Shown one piece after another: positions 25,421 to 34,336 of a DNA stretch of 64,000 nucleotides. This stretch comes from Kitasatospora gansuensis (lineage in GTDB: Bacteria; Actinomycetota; Actinomycetes; Streptomycetales; Streptomycetaceae): contig NZ_JACHJR010000001.1 of NCBI RefSeq assembly GCF_014203705.1, positions 2,170,001-2,234,000 of the forward strand, read 5' to 3'. The translations under genes and the position numbers were made by a program. The notes beneath the pieces are model-generated. The model was not told where the DNA came from, did not search any database, and worked only from the letters and a program-made list of their open reading frames with translations. The stretch's first letter is position 1, and each line of letters begins with the position of its first letter.

Positions 25421-26158
25421 TCAGGGGAGCTGCAGGTTGCGGAACTCGACGTGCGCGTCCTCGGTGTAGAGGCCGACGCTGCCGCTCAGGTACGGGCGCT
25501 CCTGGTCGGTGAAGGTCACCACCGGCTGGTCGTCGACCTCGACGGTCATGGCCGGGCCGGTCTGGTGGATCTCCACCCGGTGCCAGCGGCCGATCGGGTA
25601 GACCGGGAAACCGGTGGCGAGGAAGCGCTGGGCGCCCGGGTACGCCGGGTCCTCCTTGCCCAGCTCCCAGCCGGTGGGCTTGAGGGCCAGGTAGTAGAAG
25701 TGCAGCGGGTCGCTGTAGTGCCAGACCACCCAGGCCACCTCCCAGGCGTTCGGCTCGGGCTTGCGGAGCTGGTCGGTGGTGCGGGCCTGGAGCCGGAAGT
25801 CGACCTGCTGGTAGGTCGCGTCGGAGACCACCAGGGCGGCGTGCGTCTCGTCCGGCCGGAGCGAGCGGCGGGGTTCGAGGACCAGGATGTCGCCCCGGTT
25901 CCCGGTGTAGCCCTCCCCGTTGAAGACCGAGCGCCAGGGCCCGTGCGTGCTGCCCTCCGGCCAGCGCTGCAGGGAGGCGCCGGGGCTCAGGGTGACCACC
26001 ACCAGGATCAGCGCCAGCACCGGGAGGACGATCGCCGCGAGGATCCACCACCGCCGTCTGTGGGCGGGCCCGGGCGAGTCCGTGACGGTCCGCTGCGGGC
26101 ACACCGGCGGACCTCCCGTGATCGCGGACGGATCACCAGTCTGCCAGGGAGATCGCAT
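25421..26158 (-). CDS. Membrane-anchored lectin/DUF1080-like protein of a polysaccharide locus
   Basis: A 245-residue protein with a cytosolic N-terminal tail ending in HRRRWW, one membrane segment (about 37-58, ILAAIVLPVLALILVVVTL) and an outside beta-rich domain. The FNGEGYTGNRGDILVLEPR opening, the DFRLQARTTDQ and WHYSDPLHFYYLALKPTGWELGK strands, WHRVEIHQTGPAMTVEVDDQPV and the final GSVGLYTEDAHVEFRNLQL are typical of concanavalin-like DUF1080/LamG domains, which bind or cleave glycans. No catalytic residues can be assigned. It overlaps the end of wecB by 26 bp and is the last gene of the leftward arm of the polysaccharide group. Confidence 0.8.
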   Translation of the reverse strand: MRSPWQTGDPSAITGGPPVCPQRTVTDSPGPAHRRRWWILAAIVLPVLALILVVVTLSPGASLQRWPEGSTHGPWRSVFNGEGYTGNRGDILVLEPRRSLRPDETHAALVVSDATYQQVDFRLQARTTDQLRKPEPNAWEVAWVVWHYSDPLHFYYLALKPTGWELGKEDPAYPGAQRFLATGFPVYPIGRWHRVEIHQTGPAMTVEVDDQPVVTFTDQERPYLSGSVGLYTEDAHVEFRNLQLP

Positions 26159-27335
26159 GGGGCACCGTAGGAAAGGCCGGTGCGGAGACCGGCGTGGCGG
26201 CGGAGTCCTCGGCCAGCCGGGTGACGATCCGCCGGGCGGCGTAGCCGTCGCCGAAGGGGCTGGGGGCCTCCGCCATGCTCTGGTAGAGGGCCGGGTCGTC
26301 CAGCAGGTTGTTGGCCTCGGTATGGATGTGCTCGGGGTCCACGCCGACCAGCCGGGCCGCGCCGGTGGTGACCACCTCGGGGCGCTCGGTGGTGGTGCGC
26401 AGCACCAGGACGGGCTTGTCCAGGCTGGGCGCCTCCTCCTGCACGCCGCCGGAGTCGGTGAGGACGAGTTCGCAGGCGGCGAGCGAGGCGGTGAAGTCGA
26501 AGTAGTCCAGCGGCTCGGTCAGGGTGATGTGCGGGTCGTGGCCGAGCGCGCCCTCCAGCACGTCGCGGACGGCGGGGCTGCGGTGCACCGGCAGCAGGAT
26601 CTCGACGTCGCCGCGCCGGGCCAGCCGCAGCAGGGTGGCGGCCATCGCCCGCATCCGGTCCCCCTGGTTCTCCCGCCGGTGCAGGGTGACCAGGACACCC
26701 CGGCGGCCGGTCCGGAAGGCCGACCGGCCGACGCCCCGGTGCCGGACCCAGAGCAGGTTGTCGATGACGGTGTTCCCGGTGACGTGGACGTTGTCGGCCG
26801 GTATCCCCTCGGCCCTGAGCTCGGCCCCGGCCCGCTCGGTGGGGGCGAAGTGCCAGCGGGTCAGCTTGCTGACCAGCCGTCGGTTGAGCTCCTCGGGGAA
26901 GGGGTTGTCGAGGACGCCGCTGCGCAGGCCGGCCTCCACGTGGGCCACCGGGATCCGCTCGTAGAAGGCGGCGAGCGCCCCGCACAGGGTGCTGCTGGTG
27001 TCGCCCTGGACCATCACCAGGTCGGGCTCCTCGTAGCGCAGCACCTCCCCCAGCCCCTCGATCAGACGGGCCGTCAGGGCGGAGAGCTCCTGCCGGTCGC
27101 GCATCACCTCGAGGCTGTGGTGGGTCGTCAGCTGCAGCCGGTGCAGCATCGGGTCGAGCATCTCGCGGTGCTGGCCGGTGTTGATCACCAGCGACTCGAA
27201 TCCGGGGGCGGCGTCCAGGGCCCGTACGACGGGGGCGAGTTTGACGGCCTCGGGGCGGGTGCCGAGCACCACCGCGACCCGCAGGGGACGGGACGAGCCG
27301 GTGCCGACCGGGTCGGGAAAGGGCAGAGGGGACAT
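26133..27335 (-). CDS. wecB: UDP-N-acetylglucosamine 2-epimerase (non-hydrolysing)
   Basis: A 400-residue GT-B-fold epimerase that interconverts UDP-GlcNAc and UDP-ManNAc in the cytosol. Diagnostic segments are VVLGTRPEAVKLAPVVRAL at the N terminus, INTGQHREMLD, VQGDTSSTLCGALAAFY, VAHVEAGLRSG, VTLHRRENQGDRM, and LTDSGGVQEEAPSLDKPVLVLR. The ATG at 27335 follows GAAGAAGG. It lies between the GT2 synthase and the lectin-like gene, which suggests that an N-acetyl-amino-sugar nucleotide is a building block of the exported glycan. Confidence 0.93.
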   Translation of the reverse strand: MSPLPFPDPVGTGSSRPLRVAVVLGTRPEAVKLAPVVRALDAAPGFESLVINTGQHREMLDPMLHRLQLTTHHSLEVMRDRQELSALTARLIEGLGEVLRYEEPDLVMVQGDTSSTLCGALAAFYERIPVAHVEAGLRSGVLDNPFPEELNRRLVSKLTRWHFAPTERAGAELRAEGIPADNVHVTGNTVIDNLLWVRHRGVGRSAFRTGRRGVLVTLHRRENQGDRMRAMAATLLRLARRGDVEILLPVHRSPAVRDVLEGALGHDPHITLTEPLDYFDFTASLAACELVLTDSGGVQEEAPSLDKPVLVLRTTTERPEVVTTGAARLVGVDPEHIHTEANNLLDDPALYQSMAEAPSPFGDGYAARRIVTRLAEDSAATPVSAPAFPTVPHAISLADW

Positions 27336-27447
27336 GACGGCCTTCTTCGGCAGCGGGACATGACGGGCCCGGGAAGGACTCCGGGCGGAGCGCGGAGCGC
27401 GACGGGACAGGAACCCCCCGGGGCCCGGCCGGTGACGGGCCGTCAGG

Positions 27448-27481
27448 TCCGGGCGGTCTTCAGCTCCGGGCGGTCTTCAGC
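27448..27481. repeat. 17-bp tandem duplication across the GT2 stop codon
   Basis: TCCGGGCGGTCTTCAGC occurs twice head to tail (27448-27464 and 27465-27481). The stop codon lies at 27460-27462. As 17 is not a multiple of three, the duplicated unit is read in another frame, so the C terminus has two possible near-identical endings. Confidence 0.85.
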
Positions 27482-28701
27482 CAGGAGGTGCGGCCGCTGA
27501 CCGTGCGGCCGATGGCCCACCAGCCGGCCGCGAACCACAGGTAGCCGTAGGCCACGAACAGGTGCGCCAGCAGCAGGCAGCGCAGGAACCCCAACTCGCT
27601 CTCCCGCTGCCGGTACACGTAGGCGTAGGCATAGGCGGGGGCGAACGCGAGGGCGTACAGCGGGACCAGCCAGATCGGCGAGAAGGTGCTGTGCCCGGCC
27701 GAGATCGACTCGGTGAGGAACCCGAAGGCCCCGGCGAGGAAGGCGAGCGGCAGGAAGGAGGTGAGCAGCAGCAGCGCCGGGCTGGACAGGTGGTAGATCA
27801 GGTCGGCCGCGGCCCGGCCGGGGATCTCCCGGAGGACGAGCGGCACCAGCCGGGAGGCCTGGATGTGGCCCTGGAACCAGCGGGAGCGCTGGCGGACCAA
27901 GGGGCGGACCTTGAGCACGGCCTGCTGGTGGACGGCGGCGGTCGGGCAGAACTCGTTCTGCCAGCCGGCCGCGATCAGCCGGATGCCCAGGTCGAGGTCC
28001 TCGGTCAGCCGGTGACTCCACGGCTCGGGACCCAGCGAGCGCAGCGCGCTCAGCCGCATGAACTGCCCGTTGCCGCCCATCCCGACGCTGCCGAGGTGCC
28101 GCCGGCCGGTCTGGAAGATGTCGGTGTAGACGACGAACTCCATGTCCTGCATCCGGGCCAGCAGACAGTCCTGCCGGTTGTACATCCGGACGCCGATCTG
28201 GACCGCTCCGGTGGCCGGGTCGGCGAAGTACCGGTCGGCCTGGTCGATCGCGCCGGGTTCGAGCCGGCCGTCGGCGTCGAGGACGCAGATGATGACGTCG
28301 CGGGGGTTGCGGCCGCGCAGGGCGCCGCAGTCGGCGAGGTGCCGCAGGCCGTCGTTGAGGGCGGCCCCCTTGCCCCGTCGCGCGTCCGGCAGCCGCCGCT
28401 GGTGCAGCAGGACCCGGTGCGGGTCCGCCGCGCGGGCGATCTCGGCGGTGCGGTCGTCCGACGCGTCGTCAACCACCAGCGCCAGACAGTCCTTCCGCGG
28501 CAGCGCCATCAGGCGGCGCAGGCTCTCGGCGAGGACGCGGTCCTCGTTGAGGCAGGCCAGCACGAAGACGTAGAACCGCTCCTCGCCGCCGGGCTCCGCC
28601 AGTTGGATGCGACGGCGGGACAGGGCGAACATGCCGCTGTTGTAGAGCAGGGCCGTCGCGATGACGGCCGTGCTCAGCCAGAGCAGGACGGTGGTCACCA
28701 T
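27460..28701 (-). CDS. Processive GT2 family glycosyltransferase (membrane)
   Basis: A 413-residue synthase. An N-terminal membrane segment (1-25) precedes a GT-A domain with D78-D79 (VVDDASDDRT), the D142-A-D144 metal site (VLDADGRLEPG), a TED motif (234-236) and the processive signature QRSRW (271-275). Three or four membrane segments follow (about 290-395), forming a likely export channel as in hyaluronan and poly-GlcNAc synthases. The ATG at 28701 overlaps the end of the small upstream gene. A 17-bp perfect tandem duplication straddles the stop codon. By context it polymerises an amino-sugar glycan. Confidence 0.88.
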   Translation of the reverse strand: MVTTVLLWLSTAVIATALLYNSGMFALSRRRIQLAEPGGEERFYVFVLACLNEDRVLAESLRRLMALPRKDCLALVVDDASDDRTAEIARAADPHRVLLHQRRLPDARRGKGAALNDGLRHLADCGALRGRNPRDVIICVLDADGRLEPGAIDQADRYFADPATGAVQIGVRMYNRQDCLLARMQDMEFVVYTDIFQTGRRHLGSVGMGGNGQFMRLSALRSLGPEPWSHRLTEDLDLGIRLIAAGWQNEFCPTAAVHQQAVLKVRPLVRQRSRWFQGHIQASRLVPLVLREIPGRAAADLIYHLSSPALLLLTSFLPLAFLAGAFGFLTESISAGHSTFSPIWLVPLYALAFAPAYAYAYVYRQRESELGFLRCLLLAHLFVAYGYLWFAAGWWAIGRTVSGRTSWLKTARS

Positions 28702-28904
28702 GACGAACCCCGGCGGACCGCGGTCGCGCCGGCCGAGTGCGCCGTCGCGTCCGGTTCGGGCGGCCGACGCCGGTCCCGGCGGTGGCGCACCACCAGGCCG
28801 AAGACCAGCAGACCGAGACACACCACGGTGTACAGACCGAAGCCCGCGCCCGCGACCTGGAGCAGGAAACGGGCGATACCGGCTCCGGACATACCGGAGG
28901 GCAT
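28695..28904 (-). CDS. Small single-span membrane protein
   Basis: About 69 residues: a central membrane segment (ARFLLQVAGAGFGLYTVVCL to LVFGLVV) followed by a strongly basic tail (RHRRDRRRPPEP). Its stop overlaps the ATG of the GT2 synthase, so translation is coupled and it may be an accessory subunit of the synthase, in the way small proteins accompany PgaC-type enzymes. ATG at 28904 is one choice; GTG at 28958 would add 18 residues. No good ribosome-binding site decides between them. Confidence 0.55.
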   Translation of the reverse strand: MPSGMSGAGIARFLLQVAGAGFGLYTVVCLGLLVFGLVVRHRRDRRRPPEPDATAHSAGATAVRRGSSW

Positions 28905-29543
28905 CACGGATGCCGCGCTGAAGCAGAGCCCACTGGTGGCTCCGCAGTTCCCGTACACGGGGACTCAACCCCAATGATGCGAGTGGATGCCGGACATGAC
29001 ACAGCTCTCGCGGTTCGTGGTGGAGGGGGCCGGTCTCGCCACTCACTCCCCGAGCCAGGAAAGGCGACCGTCTAGCCGACTCGGATCATCACGCGCCCCA
29101 TCGGACCAATCACCGTCAACGTACCACAGCACCGGGAGTCGTTCAACGAATCCGAATATCCCGGGAATTACCGCTCGGAGCACCGGCCGAGGATACCGAG
29201 AGTGACGCCGGAGTACATCCGGTGATACCCCGTCAGCGGGCATTGACACTCCGCAAGGCGAGTGACAATGTCGTTTATATCGCCTGTACTGCGGCTGGTG
29301 GGCAGCGTTGACCGCTGCACCGAAGCGACTCCAGGCCCGTTGCGAGACGCCGTTCCCGAGCGCCGCGTGGGCCCTCTGTGCGAGACGCCGGGAAAAACGG
29401 CCGCCGGGCACCGATCAAGGGTGGGAAGACAACGGTCGGGAGACAGGTGCGGGATATTCACCTGCGCGCCGTTCCCGCTTCCGGGCACCCGTGGCCCACA
29501 CCCATGTCGTGACGTGAATCCGCAATTCACCCAAGGGGCTACC
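28905..29543 (+). promoter_or_regulatory. Divergent control region of the polysaccharide group
   Basis: About 640 bp without a convincing gene separate the two arms. A consensus-like promoter is present: TTGACA (29243-29248), a 17-bp spacer, and CAATGT (29266-29271), reading toward the deacetylase with a leader of about 265 bases. The stretch 29080-29280 is lower in GC than its surroundings. A GCGAGACGCCG sequence is directly repeated near 29342 and 29379. The length of the leader suggests post-transcriptional control, but I recognise no riboswitch. Confidence 0.5.
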
Positions 29544-31412
29544 ATGCCTTCGCATATCAAGAATCGGAGTTGGCGCCGACCGACAATCGTGGGGACTGCG
29601 CTCGCTCTGATTCTCAGCGTGGGGGTCGTACCGCCGTCCACCGTCTCCGCGAAGCCGCCTCCTGAGCAGAACCACGCTCAGGAGGCGCTCCAGCAGGGCC
29701 AGAACCCCGGCGACCTCTCCGCCTCCTTCGGCGCCAAGCACAAGGCGGCGGACCAGAACCGGAAGCAGAACCCGCACAAGAAGATCAAGCCCGCGAGCAC
29801 GCTGAACGTGCTGCCCACGGCGCTGAACCTGCTGCCCAGCAACCCCGCCCCGGCGACCGGGAAGAGCACGCTCGTGCTCTACGACACCACCGGGCCGTAC
29901 GGGTTCCTCGGCGAGCTGTACGCGATGACCACCGCCAACCTGGCCGGCCACTTCGGGACGGTGACACCCAAGCCGGTCTCCTCGTACCAGCCCGGTGAGG
30001 TCAACAACTACACCGCCACCATCTACTTCGGCTCCACCTACTACGGGGTCAACGACAACAACGGCCAGCCGATCCCGGACGCCGTACCGGCCTCGTTCTA
30101 CAGCGACGTGACCACCACGACGCACCCCGTCGTCTGGCTCTACGACAACATCTGGAACCTGGCCAACAACGTCGGCCCGGCCCAGTTCTCCGCCACCTAC
30201 GGGTGGGACCCGACCAACTCCTACTTCAACTACAACCCGATCACCTCGGTCAACTACAAGGGCCAAGCCCTCAGCCGTGACCCGCTGAACGGCGGCGGCG
30301 TGCTGGGCGACACCATCACGGACCCCACCAAGGTCACCGTGCTCGCCTCCTCGACCGACAGCACCGGGGCCAGCGTCCCCTGGGCGATCCGCTCGAACAA
30401 CCTCACCTACATCGGTGACGTCCCGTTCTCCTACGTGAGCGCCAACGACCGGGTGATGATCTTCAGCGACCTGCTCTTCGACGCACTCGCCCCCGGCGCC
30501 CCGACCCGGCACCGGGCCATGGTCCGGCTGGAGGACATCAGCCCCGCCGACGACCCGGTCCAGCTGATCAACACCGGCAACTACCTGAAGTCCCAGAACA
30601 TCCCGTTCAGCTTCGGCGTCATCCCGGTCTACACCGACCCCAAGGGCACCTACAACAACGGCCGCCCGGAGACCCTCCGGCTGTCGCAGACGCCGCTGAT
30701 GGTCCTCGCGATCAGGTCGCTGATCGCCAACGGCGGCACCATGCTGATGCACGGTTACACGCACCAGTTCAGCAACATCGCCAACCCGTACAACGGTGTG
30801 AGCGGCGACGACTTCGAGTTCTACCGGGCCCAGTGCTCGGTCACCCGGACCCCGCCGTACCAGTTCCGGGCACCCTGCCAGAACACCGACTGGGTGATCC
30901 ACCAGGGCCCGGTCCCCGGTGACTCCGCCACCTATGCGCTGGGCCGGATCACCGCCGCCAGCAACGAGTTCAAGGCTGCCGGCCTCCCGGTGCCGACGAT
31001 CTTCGAGTTCCCGCACTACGCGGGCTCGGCCGTCGACTACAAGGCCCTGGAACCCGGCTTCGCCGCCCGCTACGAGCGCTCGCTGTACTTCGGCGGCGTG
31101 CTCAACGGAGGCCCGATCGACTACAGCATGCTGATCGGTCAGTTCTTCCCCTACCCCGTGCACGACGTCTACGGCGAGACCGTACTGCCCGAGAACCTGG
31201 GCAACTACGAGCCCCAGATGTCCAACAACAACCCGCCGCGACTGCCGGCCGACATGGTCAATTCGGCCAAGCTGAACCTCGTGGTCAGGGACGGCTACGC
31301 CAGCTTCTTCTACCACCCGTCCTACGGGCTGAACCCGCTGCGGCAGACCGTCAACGGCATCAAGGCACTCGGCTACACCTTCATCTCCCCCGCCACGGCC
31401 CTCGCGCCCTGA
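29544..31412 (+). CDS. Secreted DUF2334 polysaccharide-deacetylase-like protein
   Basis: A 622-residue exported protein. A signal peptide (about 1-36, ending VVPPSTVSA) is followed by a basic Q/K-rich stretch and a domain starting STLVLYDTTGPYGFLGELYA. The DUF2334 region (about 330-600) includes HRAMVRLEDISPADDP with the metal-binding Asp pair, GGTMLMHGYTHQF with the His pair, and TIFEFPHYAGS. These match the carbohydrate esterase 4-like NodB fold. It probably removes acetyl groups from, or otherwise edits, the glycan made by the divergent synthase. ATG at 29544 follows AAGGGG. It leads the rightward arm, with glmS 76 bp downstream. Confidence 0.87.
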   Translation: MPSHIKNRSWRRPTIVGTALALILSVGVVPPSTVSAKPPPEQNHAQEALQQGQNPGDLSASFGAKHKAADQNRKQNPHKKIKPASTLNVLPTALNLLPSNPAPATGKSTLVLYDTTGPYGFLGELYAMTTANLAGHFGTVTPKPVSSYQPGEVNNYTATIYFGSTYYGVNDNNGQPIPDAVPASFYSDVTTTTHPVVWLYDNIWNLANNVGPAQFSATYGWDPTNSYFNYNPITSVNYKGQALSRDPLNGGGVLGDTITDPTKVTVLASSTDSTGASVPWAIRSNNLTYIGDVPFSYVSANDRVMIFSDLLFDALAPGAPTRHRAMVRLEDISPADDPVQLINTGNYLKSQNIPFSFGVIPVYTDPKGTYNNGRPETLRLSQTPLMVLAIRSLIANGGTMLMHGYTHQFSNIANPYNGVSGDDFEFYRAQCSVTRTPPYQFRAPCQNTDWVIHQGPVPGDSATYALGRITAASNEFKAAGLPVPTIFEFPHYAGSAVDYKALEPGFAARYERSLYFGGVLNGGPIDYSMLIGQFFPYPVHDVYGETVLPENLGNYEPQMSNNNPPRLPADMVNSAKLNLVVRDGYASFFYHPSYGLNPLRQTVNGIKALGYTFISPATALAP

Positions 31413-31488
31413 CAGCACATCACCCCTGCTGCCGGCTCGCCCGCTTGGGGCCGGCAGCAGGAACCCATCCCGAGAGGTACTGGTCCCC

Positions 31489-33330
31489 ATGTGCGGAATC
31501 GTGGGATACGTGGGGTGCGAGGCCGCCCTGGACGTCGTGATCGAGGGGCTCGAACGACTGGAGTACCGGGGCTACGACTCCGCCGGGGTCACCGTCCTGA
31601 ACGGCGGCGGCCTGGCCACCGAGAAACGGGCCGGCAAGCTGGCCAACCTCAAGAAGACCCTGACCGACTTCCCGCTGCCGACCGCGTCCGTCGGCATCGG
31701 GCACACCCGTTGGGCCACCCACGGTGGTCCGACCGACGCGAACGCCCACCCTCACCTGGACGACGCGCGGCGGGTCGCGGTGGTGCACAACGGCATCATC
31801 GAGAACTTCGCGCAGCTGCGGGCCGAGCTCGCCGAGCGCGGCCACACGCTCCGTTCGGAGACCGACACCGAGGTGGTCGCCCACCTGCTCGGCGAAGCCT
31901 TCACCGGTGACCTGGCCGAGGCCATGCGCGGTGTCTGCCGCCGGCTCGACGGCGCCTTCACCCTGGTCGCCGTGCACTCCGACTCCCCCGGTGTGGTGGT
32001 CGGTGCCCGGCGGAACTCCCCGTTGGTGGTCGGCCGCGGCGACGGCGAGAACTTCCTCGCCTCGGACGTCGCCGCCTTCATCGCCCACACCCGGGACGCC
32101 GTCGAGCTCGGCCAGGACCAGGTGGTCGAACTGCGCCGCGAGGGCGTCACGGTGACCAACTTCGACGGCACCCCCGCCACCGTCCGCGAGTACCACGTGG
32201 ACTGGGACGCGTCGGCCGCCGAGAAGGGCGGTTACGACTACTTCATGCTGAAGGAGATCGCCGAGCAGCCGAAGGCGGTAGCCGACACCCTGCTCGGGCG
32301 GATCGGCGCCGACGGTCAGCTGACGCTCGATGAGCTGCGGATCTCCGACGCGCAGTTGCGGCAGGTGGACAAGGTGGTGATCGTCGCCTGCGGCACCGCG
32401 TTCCACGCCGGGATGATCGCCAAGTACGCGATCGAGCACTGGACGCGGATCCCGTGCGAGGTCGAGGTGGCGTCGGAGTTCCGCTACCGCGACCCGATCC
32501 TGGACGACCGGACGCTGGTGATCGCGATCTCGCAGTCCGGCGAGACCATGGACACCCTGATGGCACTGCGCCACGCCCGCGAGCAGGGCGCGAAGGTGCT
32601 GGCGATCTGCAACACCAACGGGTCCACCATTCCGCGGGAGTCGGACGCGGTGCTGTACACGCACGCCGGGCCTGAGGTCGCGGTCGCCTCGACCAAGGCG
32701 TTCCTGACCCAGCTGGTCGCCTGCTACCTGGTCTCGCTCTACCTGGGCCAGGTGCGCGGCACCAAGTGGGACCGTGAGACCTTCGGCGTCATCGAGCTGC
32801 TGGGCCACGCTCCGCACCAGGTCGAACAGGTCCTGCGGACCATGGAGCCGGTCCGCGAGCTGGCCCGCTCCCTGGCCGACGCCCACGCCGTGCTCTTCCT
32901 CGGCCGGCACGTCGGCTACCCCGTCGCCCTGGAGGGCGCGCTCAAGCTCAAGGAGCTCGCGTACATGCACGCCGAGGGCTTCGCGGCGGGCGAGCTCAAG
33001 CACGGCCCGATCGCGCTGATCGAGCACGGGCTGCCGGTCGTCATCGTCGTCCCGTCCCCGCGCGGCCGGGCGGTCCTGCACGACAAGATCGTCTCCAACA
33101 TCCAGGAGATCCGCGCCCGCGGCGCCCGGACCATCGTGATCGCGGAGGAAGGTGACGAAGCGGTCGCCCCATACGCCGACCACCTGATCCGGATCCCGGC
33201 CACCCCCGCGCTGCTGCAGCCGCTGGTCGCCACCGTGCCGCTCCAGGTCTTCGCCTGCGAGCTGGCCACCGCCAAGGGCCACGAGGTCGACCAGCCGCGC
33301 AATCTCGCCAAGTCGGTCACCGTCGAATAG
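31489..33330 (+). CDS. glmS: Glutamine--fructose-6-phosphate aminotransferase
   Basis: A 613-residue enzyme making glucosamine-6-phosphate, the entry to UDP-GlcNAc. The N-terminal nucleophile Cys2 is in MCGIVGYVG; the glutaminase domain has EYRGYDSAGV and HTRWATHGGPTD. Two SIS isomerase domains follow (CGTAFHAGMIAKYAIE, SQSGETMDTLMALRHA, and LGRHVGYPVALEGALKLKEL), ending NLAKSVTVE as in GlmS. Its place inside the polysaccharide group suggests a dedicated second copy that raises precursor supply; whether the housekeeping copy lies elsewhere cannot be seen here. Confidence 0.94.
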   Translation: MCGIVGYVGCEAALDVVIEGLERLEYRGYDSAGVTVLNGGGLATEKRAGKLANLKKTLTDFPLPTASVGIGHTRWATHGGPTDANAHPHLDDARRVAVVHNGIIENFAQLRAELAERGHTLRSETDTEVVAHLLGEAFTGDLAEAMRGVCRRLDGAFTLVAVHSDSPGVVVGARRNSPLVVGRGDGENFLASDVAAFIAHTRDAVELGQDQVVELRREGVTVTNFDGTPATVREYHVDWDASAAEKGGYDYFMLKEIAEQPKAVADTLLGRIGADGQLTLDELRISDAQLRQVDKVVIVACGTAFHAGMIAKYAIEHWTRIPCEVEVASEFRYRDPILDDRTLVIAISQSGETMDTLMALRHAREQGAKVLAICNTNGSTIPRESDAVLYTHAGPEVAVASTKAFLTQLVACYLVSLYLGQVRGTKWDRETFGVIELLGHAPHQVEQVLRTMEPVRELARSLADAHAVLFLGRHVGYPVALEGALKLKELAYMHAEGFAAGELKHGPIALIEHGLPVVIVVPSPRGRAVLHDKIVSNIQEIRARGARTIVIAEEGDEAVAPYADHLIRIPATPALLQPLVATVPLQVFACELATAKGHEVDQPRNLAKSVTVE

Positions 33331-33374
33331 CCGAGCATGGGTCTCAGGACCCCCGGCGGCTGAAAGGCAATCCG

Positions 33375-34310
33375 ATGGCCACTCGTACTCCCCGCACCGT
33401 GCCGGTCCTGGCGGCAGCCTGGCTGCTGGTGTGTGCCCTGGCCTCCTGCGCGGCCTCGGACCCACCTCCCCCGCCGCCTCCCGTCTCGGCCACCCGCCCG
33501 CTGCCGGACCTGTTCAACGGCGTGACGCTGGACGACGTGACCGAGCTCCCCGAGCTCGTCGCCTCCCTGGGGGCCCTGCCGCAGCGGCCCACCGAGCGGA
33601 TCGTCTTCGACGCGGACACCGAACCCTCCGCCTACCGGGCGGCGGTGGCCGCGCTGCACCCGATCAGCTATCTGATGGGTCTGCCGATGGACTCCTTCGA
33701 GGTGGCCGACGCCTCCCTGACGGAGTATCACGACCGGACGGCCGCGCTGCTGGCCGAGTTCGGCGGGCAGATCGACGTCTGGGAGGTCGGCAACGAGATC
33801 AACGGGGAGTGGCTGGGCCCCGCCCCCGAGGTCACCGAAAAGGTGACCGACGCGTACCGGCAGGTGGTCGCGGCCGGCGGGCGGACCGCGCTCACCCTCT
33901 ACTACAACCCGGGCTGTGCCGAGGATCCGGAGCATCAGATGCTGCCCTGGACCAAGGAGAACGTGCCCCAGGAGATCAGGGACGGGCTGGACTACGTCCT
34001 GGTGTCCTACTACGAGGACGCCTGCAACGACTACCGCCCGCCGCTCGAGGAGTGGAACGCCGTCTTCACCGAGCTGGCCGACCTCTTCCCGCACGCCCGG
34101 GTGGGCTTCGGCGAGAACGGCACCGACGAGCACGCCTCCCTCGACGCGAAGCTGGAGCAGCTCACCCACTACTACACCCTGCCGGTCACCGCCCCCCGCT
34201 ACCTGGGCGGTCACTTCTGGTGGTACTACGCCGAGGACATGCTGCCGTACCCGCCGGCCAACCAGCTGTGGACGGCCCTGTCCGAGGCGCTGACACCACC
34301 ACCGGCGTAA
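33375..34310 (+). CDS. Glycoside-hydrolase-like lipoprotein
   Basis: A 311-residue exported lipoprotein (lipobox ALASC, Cys 25) with a proline-rich linker. The rest looks like a TIM-barrel glycosidase of clan A type: WEVGNEINGEW places a candidate acid/base Glu at N140-E141, and RVGFGENG places a candidate nucleophile Glu near residue 248. Overall similarity to a named GH family cannot be judged by eye. It lies 45 bp after glmS in the rightward arm and may trim or release the glycan at the cell surface. Confidence 0.75.
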   Translation: MATRTPRTVPVLAAAWLLVCALASCAASDPPPPPPPVSATRPLPDLFNGVTLDDVTELPELVASLGALPQRPTERIVFDADTEPSAYRAAVAALHPISYLMGLPMDSFEVADASLTEYHDRTAALLAEFGGQIDVWEVGNEINGEWLGPAPEVTEKVTDAYRQVVAAGGRTALTLYYNPGCAEDPEHQMLPWTKENVPQEIRDGLDYVLVSYYEDACNDYRPPLEEWNAVFTELADLFPHARVGFGENGTDEHASLDAKLEQLTHYYTLPVTAPRYLGGHFWWYYAEDMLPYPPANQLWTALSEALTPPPA

Positions 34311-34336
34311 CACCCTCCGCACCCGAGGACGAGACG

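Noticed and set aside
23199..26102. A 967-codon antisense frame across fadB and the lectin-like gene
   Set aside because: It runs across two well-supported genes and a strong terminator hairpin, and its translation shows only composition-driven leucine, glycine and aspartate runs.
28987..29205. A 72-codon frame in the divergent control region
   Set aside because: It overlaps the control region, has no ribosome-binding site, and its translation is unstructured Ser/Arg/Pro without any family look.
29272..29543. A riboswitch in the long leader before the DUF2334 gene
   Set aside because: I looked for the ydaO-type and other common actinobacterial riboswitch cores and saw none; a covariance-model search would be needed to reopen this.
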